A DNA stretch of 64,000 nt from Muriiphilus sp048268845 (GCA_048268845.1 JBLWUQ010000004.1:124001-188000), one strand, 5' to 3'; positions 39,067-51,181 are shown, counted from the first letter of the stretch. Translations and numbers: made by a program. Notes: generated from the letters alone by a model not told the origin.

Positions 39067-40959
39067 TCAGATCATCTGTTCGACATAGCGCGCCTGCACA
39101 TCGTCGACCCAGTTGCCGACGTTCCAGCTGCCATAGGCCCCCATTCCGGCGGTGTCCTCGGGCCCGTCATGCACCGCGATGTGCAGGAGCGAAAGCCCGT
39201 CATGCGCATAGGCCTGTTCCAGCGCGGCGCGCAGGCTTTCGGCGTCAAACCCGGCGTGCAGTGCCTTGACCCCGGAGACCGACCCCGCCAGCGCGACGTA
39301 ATCGACCGCCACACCGTCATTGGTGCGGAATTCCTCGCCGTATTGCGCTGCCTGCAGGCCGGAAATCGCCGCCATCCGGCGGTTGTCGAACAGCGCGATG
39401 ATGCCGCGCACGCCATGTTCGACCGCGTCGATCAGCACTTGCGGGTTCATCATGAACGACCCGTCGCCGGTAAAGGCGATGCCGTATTTCGGCGCATCGA
39501 CCCCCGCCGCCGACAGCAGTGCCGAGCCTGCGAAGCCCATGTAGGACGCCCCCGTCTCGGTCACGGTCTGCCCCGGCGCGTCGTCCTCGACGATCTGGAA
39601 ACCATTGGCCTGAACGTCGCCCGCATCAAAGAACTTCACCGCGTCCTTTTCCTTGGCGAAGGCCGCGACGGTGTGGATCGCGGCGGGCTGGCCCAGCACC
39701 GGACGACCCCAGACAGAATCCGCGAAGGGGGCGGCGTTGATCCGTTCTGCCTTGAACGCAGTCCACTCGGCCTTCTTGTTCTCGCAGGCCTTCAACCACG
39801 CGCCGCGATCCCCTGCGGGGGCCGCTTCGATCAGACCGGCGATCACCGCCGCGATGTCGCCCGGCAGGCAGGTGGTATTGGCATAATGCGCCAGATCATT
39901 GAAATCGCCGTTGATGTTGATCACGGCTTTGGCCTTGGGATAGCCGATGCCCGAGCAATCCGCCTGACAGACGCCGCGCGAGCCGATCATCACCACCAGG
40001 TCGGCCTCGCCCATCGCATAGTTGCCGCTGATCGACCCCTTGGAGCCGCCGACGTGCATGTTCTGCGGATGGGCATCCGGCAGCACGCCGGTCGAACCTG
40101 GCGACAGCACCACCGGCGCGCCGATATGTTCGGCCAGACGCCGCACCATCGCGGCGGCCTTGCGGGTGCCGCCGCCCGCCTTGATGACCGGGCGCTTGGA
40201 TTTCGCCAGAACCGCGACCGCTTCGGCAAAGGCATCGTCATGCGCGGGCGCCATCGGCGGAATGCGGGTTTTCTGCGGCAGGGTGGCGAGGTTCACCTTC
40301 ACCCGCGCCGGCTGGGTGTTGATCGGCAAAAGCACGAAGAACGGACCCGCCTTGTAGGGGTGATGCACGCAGGCGGTGCCCCGGCGCAGGCATTCGCGCA
40401 GCGCCTCGGGTGTGTGCAGCGTGTAGGATTGCCCCATCAGCGCGGCCATCTGACCGAACAGCCCCTGGGCAGGCTTGGGAACCTGCTGCATGTTGTAGCC
40501 TTCGCCGCGCGTCGTCTCGTCGCCGTAGATGTGATAGACGCCGATGCCGTTGGACGCCGCCGCCAGCGACCCCGCCATCGCCTGCAGCCCACCGGGCCCG
40601 ATCGAGGTCACCACCGCCGGGGTCTCGCCATAGACCCAGGCATGCGCGGTCGCGGCATGGGCCATCTCGACCTCGTTGCGGCAGTTCACGACACGGGTGA
40701 CGCCTTCTTCGGTATAGATGCGAAGGATTTCGCCCAGATCGGTTGAGCCATGCCCGAAGATCGCGTAATAGCACCGCACCTCCTGTTTCAGCAGACCGAC
40801 CACCAGCGCCTCGGACAGGGTCAGGTCCGCGATCGTCGGCAGCGCGCCGCTGGCAAGCGCGTCAGACAGGCCGCCCGCCGATGCGATGGCTTTCGCGCGC
40901 GCGCGGATCTCTCGTGCCAGCGGCGTGTCTGCGGGCTTAATTGGACTGGGTTGATGCAT
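39067..40959 (-). CDS. Thiamine-diphosphate enzyme, distantly IolD-like
   Basis: 630 aa, longer than acetolactate synthases (about 560) and close to IolD. The N-terminal PYR domain has YAIFGHGSTDLGEIL and the catalytic Glu in CRNEVEMAHAA, then TSIGPGGLQAMAG; a central Rossmann domain follows. The ThDP motif is GDGSFMMNPQVLIDAV...ALFDNRR. IFGHG and IGPG recall 3D-trihydroxycyclohexane-1,2-dione hydrolase of inositol breakdown. It may cleave a cyclic or linear diketone; the reaction is inference. Confidence 0.75.
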   Translation of the reverse strand: MHQPSPIKPADTPLAREIRARAKAIASAGGLSDALASGALPTIADLTLSEALVVGLLKQEVRCYYAIFGHGSTDLGEILRIYTEEGVTRVVNCRNEVEMAHAATAHAWVYGETPAVVTSIGPGGLQAMAGSLAAASNGIGVYHIYGDETTRGEGYNMQQVPKPAQGLFGQMAALMGQSYTLHTPEALRECLRRGTACVHHPYKAGPFFVLLPINTQPARVKVNLATLPQKTRIPPMAPAHDDAFAEAVAVLAKSKRPVIKAGGGTRKAAAMVRRLAEHIGAPVVLSPGSTGVLPDAHPQNMHVGGSKGSISGNYAMGEADLVVMIGSRGVCQADCSGIGYPKAKAVININGDFNDLAHYANTTCLPGDIAAVIAGLIEAAPAGDRGAWLKACENKKAEWTAFKAERINAAPFADSVWGRPVLGQPAAIHTVAAFAKEKDAVKFFDAGDVQANGFQIVEDDAPGQTVTETGASYMGFAGSALLSAAGVDAPKYGIAFTGDGSFMMNPQVLIDAVEHGVRGIIALFDNRRMAAISGLQAAQYGEEFRTNDGVAVDYVALAGSVSGVKALHAGFDAESLRAALEQAYAHDGLSLLHIAVHDGPEDTAGMGAYGSWNVGNWVDDVQARYVEQMI

Positions 40960-42466
40960 CGGACTTAACCTTCGGACTGGATTTGGCGAAATAGGCGCGG
41001 ACGGATTTGAACACCTGGATGCCGACGATCAGGATCGCGACCGACAGGAACCCGGCGGCGGGCACGGAGGTATAGAAGATGTCGAGCCTGCCCTCGGACA
41101 GGATCATCGCGGTTCGGAACTCGCGCTCGATCGACGGGCCGAGCACGAGGCCGAGAATGATCGGCGTCAGCGGAATCTTCGCCCGGTTCAGCCCGTAGGC
41201 CATCGCGCCAAGCACGGCGGCGGCAACCACATCGAACACCGAGTTGCGGATGCTGAAGGCTCCATAGCCGCACATGATCACGATACCCACGGCCAGCAGA
41301 TGCGCCGGCACGCGCAGCAGCTGCACGAAGAAGCGGATGCCGAGAAGCTGGATGACAACCACGAAGGCATAGGCCGCCACGATGGCCAGGTAGATCTCGT
41401 AGATTTCCAACGAATGTTCCAGAAACAGCATCGGGCCGGGGATCAGCCCGTGGATCAGCATCCCCGACAGCAGGATCGCGGTGGCCGGGTCGCCGGGAAT
41501 CCCGAGCGACAGAAGCGGGATCATCGCCCCGCCCGTCACCGCGTTGTTGGCCGTCTCGGGCGCCACGACGCCTTCCATCGCGCCGTGCCCGAACTTCTCG
41601 GGGGTCTTGGAGGTCTTCTTGGCATGGGCATAGGCGAGGAACGCGGCAATCGGGCCGCCGGTGCCGGGGATCGCACCGACGCCGGTGCCGATCAGCGAGC
41701 AGCGCAGCATAAGCCAGAAGTTCTTCGCAAGATCGCGGATCGACGGCAGTTCCGCGCGCACATCGGCAAGTTCGTTGATTTCCCGGTCGGCGCGGTAGTG
41801 CTCGACGAAGGCGTCGATCACATGCGGAACGGCGAACAGCGCGATCATCGCGACCAGGATGTTGATCCCCTGCTGCAAGGTGATGGTGCCGAATGTCAGC
41901 CGCTGGATGCCGCTCATCTCGTCGATGCCGATGGCCATCACCATCAGGCCGATCACGGCACCGATCAGCCCCTTGACGATGGAGCCCGCAGAGAGGCCGC
42001 AGATCGTGGACAGGCCGAAGATCAACAGCCCGAACGTCTCGGCAGGGCCGAAGCGCATGGCAAGGCCAGCCACGAAATCGACCGAGAACATCATGATGAT
42101 CAGGCTGACGAAACCGCCGAAGGCCGAGGCGACCACCGCGGTCCCGAGCGCCAGCGACGCCTTGCCGTGGCGGGTCAGCGGATAGCCGTCGAGAACGGTC
42201 GCGGCCGCCGAAGGCGTGCCGGGTATCCCCAGCAGGATCGCGGAGACCGAGCCGCCGGTCATCCCGCCGATATAGGTGCCGAGCAGCAGACCGATGGCCG
42301 GTGCCGCGTCGAGCGTGAAGGACATCGGAACGACCAGCGCCATCGCCACGGTGAAGGTCAGCCCTGGAATCGCGCCGAAGATGACCCCGAGCAGACAGCC
42401 CGAAAAGATCGCGATCAGCGTTACCGGCGAGACGGTAACCTGCAAAGCCGTAATCAGAATGTCCAT
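40937..42466 (-). CDS. tctA: TctA-type large membrane subunit of a tripartite tricarboxylate transporter
   Basis: 509 aa from the ATG at 42466; the frame is open to 42559. GVIFGAIPGLTFTVAMALVVPMSF and the paired repeat GTGVGAIPGTGGPIAAFLAYAHAKK, TYIGGMTGGSVSAILLGIPGTPSAAATVLDGYP and PLLSLGIPGDPATAILL are TctA signatures, in about 11-12 spans. It carries the solute delivered by TctC. It overlaps the ThDP enzyme gene by 23 nt. Confidence 0.95.
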   Translation of the reverse strand: MDILITALQVTVSPVTLIAIFSGCLLGVIFGAIPGLTFTVAMALVVPMSFTLDAAPAIGLLLGTYIGGMTGGSVSAILLGIPGTPSAAATVLDGYPLTRHGKASLALGTAVVASAFGGFVSLIIMMFSVDFVAGLAMRFGPAETFGLLIFGLSTICGLSAGSIVKGLIGAVIGLMVMAIGIDEMSGIQRLTFGTITLQQGINILVAMIALFAVPHVIDAFVEHYRADREINELADVRAELPSIRDLAKNFWLMLRCSLIGTGVGAIPGTGGPIAAFLAYAHAKKTSKTPEKFGHGAMEGVVAPETANNAVTGGAMIPLLSLGIPGDPATAILLSGMLIHGLIPGPMLFLEHSLEIYEIYLAIVAAYAFVVVIQLLGIRFFVQLLRVPAHLLAVGIVIMCGYGAFSIRNSVFDVVAAAVLGAMAYGLNRAKIPLTPIILGLVLGPSIEREFRTAMILSEGRLDIFYTSVPAAGFLSVAILIVGIQVFKSVRAYFAKSSPKVKSDASTQSN

Positions 42467-42503
42467 CTGGTGTCGTCCCCTGTCAGTCTGGTCGCGTCGG
42501 TCA

Positions 42504-43028
42504 TCAGAACAATGAAATCCACGTGCCGCGTGGCATGTAGGCCCCGAGCACCTCGCCAAAGATCAGCCAAGAGCCAATCGTGATGCCCAGCGCCATGCCC
42601 GAAACGACGAGGAACCGGCGCTCCTTCAGGATCAGAAGGAGCGCCACCACGGTCAGGAAGGTGGCGACGACAAAGCCGAGCTTCTGCATGACATATCCAT
42701 AGATCGCGATGGATACGCAGACCGTCACCAGAACCCGCAACCTGAGCCAGAGCGCCGCTCTTGCGGCCTCGACTGCGGGTCCGTTGCCGTCTTCGCGCAC
42801 CGCAGGGGCACGCGCGGCCTCGCGGCGCCGATTGCCCAGGCTCGCGCCGACAAGGATGGCCGAAAGAACCATCAGCGCGATGCCCAGCACAAGAGGGAAA
42901 GCCCGGGGCCCGACACCGGTGCCCGTCGGGACCGTGACATAGACGGTCACGGTCCAGACCACCGAAAGAACGAACAGACTCGCTCCGACGGCCAGATCAC
43001 GGCGGATGGAGTTCCCCGGATTCTCCAT
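42504..43028 (-). CDS. tctB: TctB-type small membrane subunit
   Basis: 174 aa with four predicted spans (SLFVLSVVWTVTVYV, AFPLVLGIALMVLSAILVG, VLVTVCVSIAIYGYVMQKLGF, FLTVVALLLILKERR), the layout of TctB. GVGPRAFPLVLG is the conserved motif after helix 1. Lies 4 bp after tctC and 37 bp before tctA. Confidence 0.88.
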   Translation of the reverse strand: MENPGNSIRRDLAVGASLFVLSVVWTVTVYVTVPTGTGVGPRAFPLVLGIALMVLSAILVGASLGNRRREAARAPAVREDGNGPAVEAARAALWLRLRVLVTVCVSIAIYGYVMQKLGFVVATFLTVVALLLILKERRFLVVSGMALGITIGSWLIFGEVLGAYMPRGTWISLF

Positions 43029-43032
43029 GATC

Positions 43033-43995
43033 TTACTGCGTCTTAAGACCGAGGCCGTCCATCAGCGCGGCAATGGTCGCATCGTCACGCGCGATCAGCT
43101 CGCCAAAGGCGGCGTGATCCTCGAAGTCCGGTTCAAACCCGAGGGTTTTGCCCGCTTCGCGGAACTCCTCGCTGGCGACGGCCTTTTCCGCCGCATCCTG
43201 AAGCACAATGATCACGTCGTCAGGGGTTCCCGCCGGTGCCACCAGACCGCGCCACATGACGATGTCGATCCCTTCGGCACCGCTTTCGGCGCAGGTCGGG
43301 ATATCGGGCATCGAGGCCACGCGCTCGGCGCTGGTCAGGCAAAGGATGCGCAGTGTTCCCGCCTCGTGGTGCGAGATGAACTGGCCCGGCCACTGCACCG
43401 CCGCGTCGAGACGCCCGGCCAGAAGCTCCACGGGCGCGCGGCCCTGGTCATAGGGCACGTTGATGGCCTGGTCCGCGAGACCGACGGCCGCCAGCAGCGC
43501 CTCGGTGGTGAGATGGGTGAACGACCCGTCGCCCGATGCCCCGATCTTGAGCTTCTCGCCGGAGGCATGGAGCGCCGCGGCCATGTCGGCAATCGTCTCC
43601 CAGCCGGAATCGGCACGCACGGCGATGGCGGGAACCTCGGTGCTGATCTTGGCGATGGGGGTGAAGGCGGTGTAGTCGAAATCGATGTTGCCGCCGTGGA
43701 AGCTGGTGCTGATCGAGTTCGAGTTCCACACGATATTGTAGCCGTCGGCGGGCATCGAATGAACGTATTGATACCCGACCGAGCCGCCGCCACCCGAGCG
43801 CATCACCGGCACGACCGGTTCGGGCAGGTTCTTGGACATCAGGTCCGCCAGCAACTGGCCGATGGTCTGCGCCGTGCTGCCGAACAGGATCGTCATCTCG
43901 ACCGGCTTTTTCGGAAAGTCCTGCGCGGTCGCGCTGGTTCCGAAGGCGGTCGCAGCGAGTGCCCCGATCAGGGCTGCTTTCAAACTTACTGGCAT
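43033..43995 (-). CDS. tctC: TctC-type periplasmic solute-binding protein
   Basis: 320 aa from the ATG at 43995, behind a GGGAGAGAG site. Signal peptide SLKAALIGALAATAFGTSATAQ, then DFPKKPVEMTILFG in place of the usual YP-x-KPI start. MRSGGGGSVGYQYVHSMPADGYNIVW, KLKIGASGDGSFTHLTT and WRGLVAPAGTPDDVI are family motifs. It binds the substrate of the cluster, probably a carboxylate. Confidence 0.9.
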   Translation of the reverse strand: MPVSLKAALIGALAATAFGTSATAQDFPKKPVEMTILFGSTAQTIGQLLADLMSKNLPEPVVPVMRSGGGGSVGYQYVHSMPADGYNIVWNSNSISTSFHGGNIDFDYTAFTPIAKISTEVPAIAVRADSGWETIADMAAALHASGEKLKIGASGDGSFTHLTTEALLAAVGLADQAINVPYDQGRAPVELLAGRLDAAVQWPGQFISHHEAGTLRILCLTSAERVASMPDIPTCAESGAEGIDIVMWRGLVAPAGTPDDVIIVLQDAAEKAVASEEFREAGKTLGFEPDFEDHAAFGELIARDDATIAALMDGLGLKTQ

Positions 43996-44105
43996 TTTTC
44001 TCTCTCCCTTTTGAAACATGGAATATGTGTTCAAGTCGTTGATTATGGCCGCTTTCCTGCGGCTCTGGCTATTATGGTCGTGGCATCTGCGGTTTTGTCT
44101 TCCTC

Positions 44106-45026
44106 CTACTCGGGGCGCTGCGACAAGGCCCAAGCATCGCGGATCACGCGCTTGGCATTTGCCAGAATGATCTCCGAGACCTCGCCGGCCAGAACCGGAC
44201 GCACTTCGGCGCTCACGATCGGGCGCACGGGCTTATCGAAAAACCCGCTCCTGGTCAGTTCGCGAAAGAACGTCACCACTTCGGCGGTATCGGTCTCGCC
44301 GCCGGGGATTCCGAAACGGGGCTGGATATCGCCGTAGGCCGGGTGCGACTTGTCCCGGAACACGCAGTTTCCGAGATGGACCGCGTCAAGGAATTCGGCC
44401 AGCAGCGGGATGCTCTCCTCGGGGGTCTCGTTGAGCAGCGGGAAGTGGCTGAGGTCGGTCAGAAGCCCGAAATTCGGATAATCCGGGCGGATCGCGCGGG
44501 CGATATCCAGCGCATCGCCAACCGGGCCGATCAGGTTCATCTTGTCGATCGCGCGGTCGAAGATCTTGAGCGTGATCGCCAGCCCGTCCTTTTCCTCGTT
44601 CGTGTGATCGAGGATCTGGTGCAGTGAGTCGACCAGCAGTTTCTTGGCCTCTTCGCGCCTGGCGTCGCCCGGATCCTTCCCCGCGATCAGCCGCACCACC
44701 TCGGCCCCGAGTTGACGCGCTTCGTCGACCGAGCTTTTCACCGCATCGACCGCCTTGGCGCGCTCGCCGGCGTCGAAGTGGTTGAGGTTGAACTTGTTGC
44801 TCAGCATCTTGGGCTGCGTCGCATAGGCGACAGACAGATGGCTCTGGTCAAGGATATGGCGCGCGGTGTTGCGCACCCGGTAGTCCTTCATCCAGCCGAC
44901 CTCGACCGCGGTCCAGAACTCGTCGGCGCAGATCTTCTCGAGCGTCTCGACAATCGGACCCGCGCCGGTCTCGATGCCCGGAAAGGCCTTGAAGTGGACG
45001 ATGCCGACGCGCATCGCGCTATACAT
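44106..45026 (-). CDS. TIM-barrel sugar isomerase/epimerase-like protein
   Basis: 306 aa from the ATG at 45026 (GGAG six bases before); a second ATG lies at 45014. MRVGIVHFKAFPGIETGAGPIV starts the first strand, AEVVRLIAGKDPGDARREEAKK and LAITLKIFD, NFGLLTDLSHFPLLNE, DAVHLGNCVF supply metal-ligand candidates (Glu/Asp/His), as in IolE/IolI-like xylose-isomerase-fold enzymes. It may isomerise or dehydrate a cyclitol or keto-sugar. Reaction not established. Confidence 0.75.
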   Translation of the reverse strand: MYSAMRVGIVHFKAFPGIETGAGPIVETLEKICADEFWTAVEVGWMKDYRVRNTARHILDQSHLSVAYATQPKMLSNKFNLNHFDAGERAKAVDAVKSSVDEARQLGAEVVRLIAGKDPGDARREEAKKLLVDSLHQILDHTNEEKDGLAITLKIFDRAIDKMNLIGPVGDALDIARAIRPDYPNFGLLTDLSHFPLLNETPEESIPLLAEFLDAVHLGNCVFRDKSHPAYGDIQPRFGIPGGETDTAEVVTFFRELTRSGFFDKPVRPIVSAEVRPVLAGEVSEIILANAKRVIRDAWALSQRPE

Positions 45027-45105
45027 AGAAGTCTCCAACGTCGTGTTCTCCCTGGTGTTCTTCACTCTTGTTCCGCCGTGGCGGGGCGCCTTGGCAGGTT
45101 CAACG

Positions 45106-46118
45106 TCACTCGGCCGCGATCCCCTCATCGCGCAGTCTCTTGTCCTTCAGCCCCTGCAGGATTTTCTCCGGCGTCGCCGGCAGCGAGGTGATCCGCACGC
45201 CGATCGCGTCATAGATCGCGTTCATGATCGCGGGCGCGGTCGGAACCAGCGCCGGCTCGCCGATGCCCTTGGCGCCCAGCGGGCTGAGCGGGTCGCGGTC
45301 CTCGACGAGGAACGAGGTGATCTCCGGCACGTCGAGCGCGGTCGGCAGGATGTATTTCGAGAAACCGTGAGTCGTGGTGTGGCCCTCGACGGTCTGGTAA
45401 TCCTCCATCAGCGCCTGACCCAGGCCCTGAACGATGGCGCCCTCGATCTGGCCCTCGACGCCGCGCGGGTTGATCGCCCGGCCCACGTCATGCGCGGCCC
45501 AGATGCCCAGAACCTGCACCTCGCCGGTGACGGTATCAACCTCGACCTCGGCGACCTGCGTGCCGAAGACATAGACCTGCCAGGGCGCGCCCGACCCGTC
45601 GACCGGATCGAGCCCGGTGCCGTGGGCGGTGAAACTGGCCGACCCGACCGGCACCACGCCGCGCCCCTTGCAGATCGCAACCGCCTCGGCCATCGTCATC
45701 GACTTGTTGGTGCCTTCGGCATGCAGGATGCCATCGAACGCGTGCAGCAACGTGGCTTCGACGTCCCAGTATTCGGCCAGGACCGCGAACAGCTTGTCGC
45801 GCGCGTCGCGGCAGGCAAGTGCGACCGAATTGCCCAGCATGTAGGTCTGGCGCGTCGCCCCGGCATGGGCCGCCTCGGGCGAGCGGGCGGTGTCGTTGTC
45901 GCCCAGCGTCACCTGTTCGGGGCGGATGCCAAGCTCTTCAGCCGCGACCTGGGCCAGCAGCGTCAGGATGCCCTCGCCGATCTCGGTCACCCCGGTCACG
46001 ACCTTGGCGGTGCCGCCGTCATCGAGTTCCGCCCAGGCACCGGCGCGATCGATCGTCGCGGTGCGCGCAATACCATACCAGGACGCCGCGACGCCGCGCC
46101 CTCTGACCGTGCGTTCCA

Positions 46119-46119
<1 letters not shown>
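45106..46119 (-). CDS. Molybdenum hydroxylase, C-terminal Mo-domain part
   Basis: 337 aa. It starts at an ATG that overlaps the upstream stop as TGATG. GRGVAASWYGIARTATIDRAGAW, TGVTEIGEGILT, GVEGQIEGAIVQGLGQALMEDY, and the catalytic-Glu loop GAKGIGEPALVPTAPAI belong to the second half of the xanthine dehydrogenase family Mo subunit. Alone it cannot form the active site; it must pair with the upstream product. Either a stable split subunit or a frameshifted gene. Confidence 0.85.
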
Positions 46120-47988
<1,869 letters not shown>

Positions 47989-47996
<8 letters not shown>

Positions 47997-48903
47997 TGGC
48001 TGTCTCCTTTTTCTGCGCCTGGGCGCTGTGCGCGGCATGGGCCAGCGCATCCTCGACGGCGGCGCGCACGAAGCCGCGCACAACGCTGCGCCGGTAGTCG
48101 ACACGCGTGCGCGACGCGACAAGCTCGACCGGACCGGCGCAGGCAAGCTCGATCAACTCGTCGCTGATCTCCTTGCCGCGCAGCATCGCCTCGGTTTCGG
48201 TCAGGCGCATCGGCTTCGGCCCGACCCCGCCGAGCGCGAGGCGGACATCCTCGAAGACCTTCCCCGTCGGATCGGTCTTGACCACCGCGGCGCAACAGAC
48301 AGACGAGATCACCAGCGACCGCCGCTGCCCCACCTTCTGAAACGAACCGCCATAGCCCGGTAGCGCATCGACCGTGACGGCCGCGACGATCTCGCCCGGC
48401 TTCAGATCGGTGCGCCCCGGCCCGCTGATGAAGTCGGCAACCGGCATGGTCCGCGTGACCACGGTGTCGCCTTCAAGCCGCGCAATCTCGATATCGCCGT
48501 TCAGGGCGATCACCGGCGGCGTGCCATCGGCGGCGGGCGACGCGTTGACGAGATTGCCCGCCAGCGTCGCCTGTTGCCGGATCTGGTCATCGGCGAACCA
48601 GATCGAGCAGAACGGCATGCACGGCAGGGAAAGGGCCAGAACCGGATCGGTCAGGAAATCCTGCCAGACCACATTGGCCCCGAGCCTGATGCGGCCGTCT
48701 TTCTGCTGGTAGCCGGAAAGTTCCGCGACCCGCGACACGTCGATCAGCGTGTCGATCTCGACGTCACCCGCCCGCCCCTCACGCGCCCAGGGCAGGATAT
48801 CGGTGGCCCCGGCGACAAGCCGGCTGCCCTCGGGGGCGTCCCGCCAAAGCGCGAGCGCCTCGGACAAGGACTTCGGCATCAGATAGCTGCGGCAGCTTAG
48901 CAT
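47989..48903 (-). CDS. Molybdenum hydroxylase FAD-binding subunit
   Basis: 304 aa. SRLVAGATDILPWAREG and LAGNLVNASPAADGTPPVIAL are the two FAD-binding motifs of the CoxM/XdhB family, and a C-terminal CO-dehydrogenase flavoprotein domain follows (LGGVGPKPMRLTETEA). It passes electrons from the Fe-S clusters to an acceptor. GGGAG precedes the ATG; the 3' end overlaps the Fe-S/Mo gene by 8 nt. Confidence 0.9.
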
Positions 48904-48957
48904 CGGATTTCTCCCGGAATCATGCGCTTGCGTTAGCGTTTTCTCGCGGGCGGCAGC

Positions 48958-50121
48958 CTATTCGGCTGCCACCTTCCGGCGCGCGGCGTGCTTGTTCTTC
49001 ACCACCACCTTGATCGCATCCTCGACCCGATCCCGGGCGTAGCGAATGGCCTCCGGCAGATCGTCCATGTCGAAGGTGTGGGTATGGATCAGGGTGCTGT
49101 CGAACCGCTTCTGGCGCATGAAGGCTTCGGCCCGGTGGGTGGCCGATTTGCCCTCGCCGCGGATGCCGTAGAGGTAGATGTTGTTGCGCACGAGATGGGC
49201 GATATCGACCTGCGGGTTCTCGCCGGGAAAGGCTGCCAGACAGATCCGTCCGCCCCGGTTCACCATCTGCGCGGCCTCGTTGATGCCGTTGGGCGCGGCC
49301 GAGCACTCCAGCACGTAATCGACACCCATTCCGCCGTTCAGGCGCTTGACCGCCTCGACAGGGTCTTCCTTGCGGACGTTGATCACGTGGTCGGCACCCA
49401 GTTTCTTGCCGATCTCGAGCCGGTTGTCGCGGGTCCCCGTCAGAAAGACCGGCTGCGCGCCCAGCGCCTTGGCGACGGCGACGCCCATCAGGCCGATCGG
49501 CCCCGGACCGGTCACCACCACGCTCTCGCCGGCGACGAGACCGCCCAGTTCGGTCAGGCCATACATCGCGGTGCCGGCGGTGACGACCAGCGTTGCCTCC
49601 TCATCCGACATCGAGTCGTCGACGTGGACCAGCGTGTTGATGTTGTTGACCTGGTATTCGCAGAACCCGCCGTCGGTGGTGAACCCGTTGGCGCGATGGC
49701 CCTTGTCCACGTCGCCGTAGTTCTTGCCGTAGTTGTGGCAGGACGTGTACATCCCCTGCCGGCAGCGCTTGCACTGGCCGCAGCCGGCGTGGATTTCCAC
49801 GGTCACGCGCTCGCCGATGGTGTATTCGTCCACACCCGGCCCCAACGCGACCACCGTTCCCATGTATTCATGCCCCGGCGTGAAGTTCTTGTTGAAAGGA
49901 TCGCCCCCGTGAATCTGTGCGGGCGGACCGTGATAGATGATCTCGAAATCGGTGGCGCAGATGGCGACGGCGTCGATCCGCACCAGGACTTCGGCCTTGC
50001 CGGGCACCGGCACGACCTTGTCGACCAGCTCAAGCTCGCCGGGATTGTTCAGCACCCAGGCCTTCATCTTGTCGGGCACCGGATAATCTGCGTTGGTCTT
50101 CACGTTTGCGGGCATTGCCAT
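48958..50121 (-). CDS. Zinc-dependent medium-chain alcohol dehydrogenase
   Basis: 387 aa from the ATG at 50121 (GGAGG six bases before). Catalytic-zinc region ICATDFEIIYHG and PGHEYMGTVVALGPGV (GHE motif), structural-zinc loop CGQCKRCRQGMYTSC, and NAD-binding GPGPIGLMGVAVAKALGA are present. It is like threonine/sorbitol-type dehydrogenases and should oxidise a secondary alcohol of a polyol. First enzyme gene after the IclR regulator. Confidence 0.9.
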   Translation of the reverse strand: MAMPANVKTNADYPVPDKMKAWVLNNPGELELVDKVVPVPGKAEVLVRIDAVAICATDFEIIYHGPPAQIHGGDPFNKNFTPGHEYMGTVVALGPGVDEYTIGERVTVEIHAGCGQCKRCRQGMYTSCHNYGKNYGDVDKGHRANGFTTDGGFCEYQVNNINTLVHVDDSMSDEEATLVVTAGTAMYGLTELGGLVAGESVVVTGPGPIGLMGVAVAKALGAQPVFLTGTRDNRLEIGKKLGADHVINVRKEDPVEAVKRLNGGMGVDYVLECSAAPNGINEAAQMVNRGGRICLAAFPGENPQVDIAHLVRNNIYLYGIRGEGKSATHRAEAFMRQKRFDSTLIHTHTFDMDDLPEAIRYARDRVEDAIKVVVKNKHAARRKVAAE

Positions 50122-50162
50122 TGGGGTCCTCCACCATTTCCTGTCTGTTCGTGGTCGTGTGT

Positions 50163-51071
50163 TCAGTAGCGGCTCACCTTCAGTCGGCCTGAAAGCTCCC
50201 GCGCATATTGTGTCACCTTGCGGATCACGACGTCGCGCTGCTCGCCGCTGAGGCTTCCGGCCGCGAACGAGGCCGAGATCGAGGCGACCACCGTGCCGCT
50301 CTCGTCGCGAAGCGCCGCGCCGATGCAGGCAACACCCTCGCGCAGTTCCTCGTTGTCCTCGGCATAGCCGTTGCGCCGCACCAGCCGCAGATCGTCCATC
50401 AGTTCGGACAGACTGACGATGGTGTTGTCGGTGAACCGTTGCAGGCCGTTCTCGGAAATCACGTTCGCGACCACCTGCTCGGGCAGCCACGCCAGGATCG
50501 CCTTGCCGGTCGCGGTAGCATGCGTGGCGCGCATCTTGCTGATTTCATCGGCTTCCTTGACCACCGATTCGGCGCCCGCGACGGTGAACTTGGTGATCAG
50601 GAACATGCCGTCGAACACGGCAAGCTGGACCGTCATGCCCAGCTCCTCCGCCATTTCGACAAGGGTCGCGCTGGTGATGTCGGCGATATCCAGCTTGCGC
50701 TGGCTGCGTTCGGCTAGTTCCTGCAATTTCGACGACAGCATGTATCCGCGATTGCGCCCGGTCCGAAGGACATAGCCGCGCTCGACGAGCGTGGTCACGA
50801 GATGATGGCAGGTCGACACATTGAGGCCCGACGCCTGCGCCAGTTCGCCCAGCCCGATCGGCTGTTGGCGGGCGACGAGAATCTCGATGATCTCGAAGGC
50901 CCGGTCGACCGACTGGATGGTCTTGACCTGCTTGCTCACCGGGCGCGCATCGGACGGTTCCGGCACCGCCACGTCACTCGCGTCACGTGCTGCGATCCCT
51001 TGGGTCTCCGCCTCGCTGATGCTGTCGTAAACTGCCACCGGAGTGTCTTCCTGATTGCTGTCATTGGCCAT
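50163..51071 (-). CDS. IclR-family transcriptional regulator
   Basis: 302 aa from the ATG at 51071 (a GTG lies one codon earlier). An unusual 45-residue acidic N-terminal extension precedes the winged helix (IQSVDRAFEIIEILVARQQPIGLGELAQASGLNVSTCHHLVTTLVERGYV). The effector domain follows (MTVQLAVFDGMFLITKF, THATATGKAILAWLPE, GVACIGAALRDESGTVVASISAS). It is 41 bp upstream of the dehydrogenase gene and probably controls the cluster and itself. Confidence 0.92.
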   Translation of the reverse strand: MANDSNQEDTPVAVYDSISEAETQGIAARDASDVAVPEPSDARPVSKQVKTIQSVDRAFEIIEILVARQQPIGLGELAQASGLNVSTCHHLVTTLVERGYVLRTGRNRGYMLSSKLQELAERSQRKLDIADITSATLVEMAEELGMTVQLAVFDGMFLITKFTVAGAESVVKEADEISKMRATHATATGKAILAWLPEQVVANVISENGLQRFTDNTIVSLSELMDDLRLVRRNGYAEDNEELREGVACIGAALRDESGTVVASISASFAAGSLSGEQRDVVIRKVTQYARELSGRLKVSRY

Positions 51072-51127
51072 CACACTGTCCTTTTAAGAAATAGTAGTCA
51101 AATGTATTTCATCAGATTGAACACTTT

Positions 51128-51140
51128 TTCACAATGTGAA
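51128..51140. promoter_or_regulatory. Palindrome, candidate IclR operator
   Basis: TTCACAATGTGAA is a perfect 13-bp palindrome around a central A, 57 bp upstream of the iclR ATG and 14 bp before the -35 box of the divergent BLUF promoter. Its place suits a regulator acting on both promoters. Confidence 0.5.
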
Positions 51141-51153
51141 GTTTGATCCTATG

Positions 51154-51181
51154 TTGACAACCATCCGCCCTCGTCTATTTA
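51154..51181 (+). promoter_or_regulatory. Candidate promoter of the BLUF gene
   Basis: TTGACA at 51154-51159, a 16-bp spacer, then TATTTA at 51176-51181. Transcription would start about 30 bp before the BLUF ATG at 51220. The -35 box is perfect; the -10 is moderate. Confidence 0.5.

Noticed and set aside
48958..50490. 510-aa version of the alcohol dehydrogenase
   Set aside because: Residues before the ATG at 50121 are a shadow of the IclR gene; the 387-aa form has GGAGG at the right distance.
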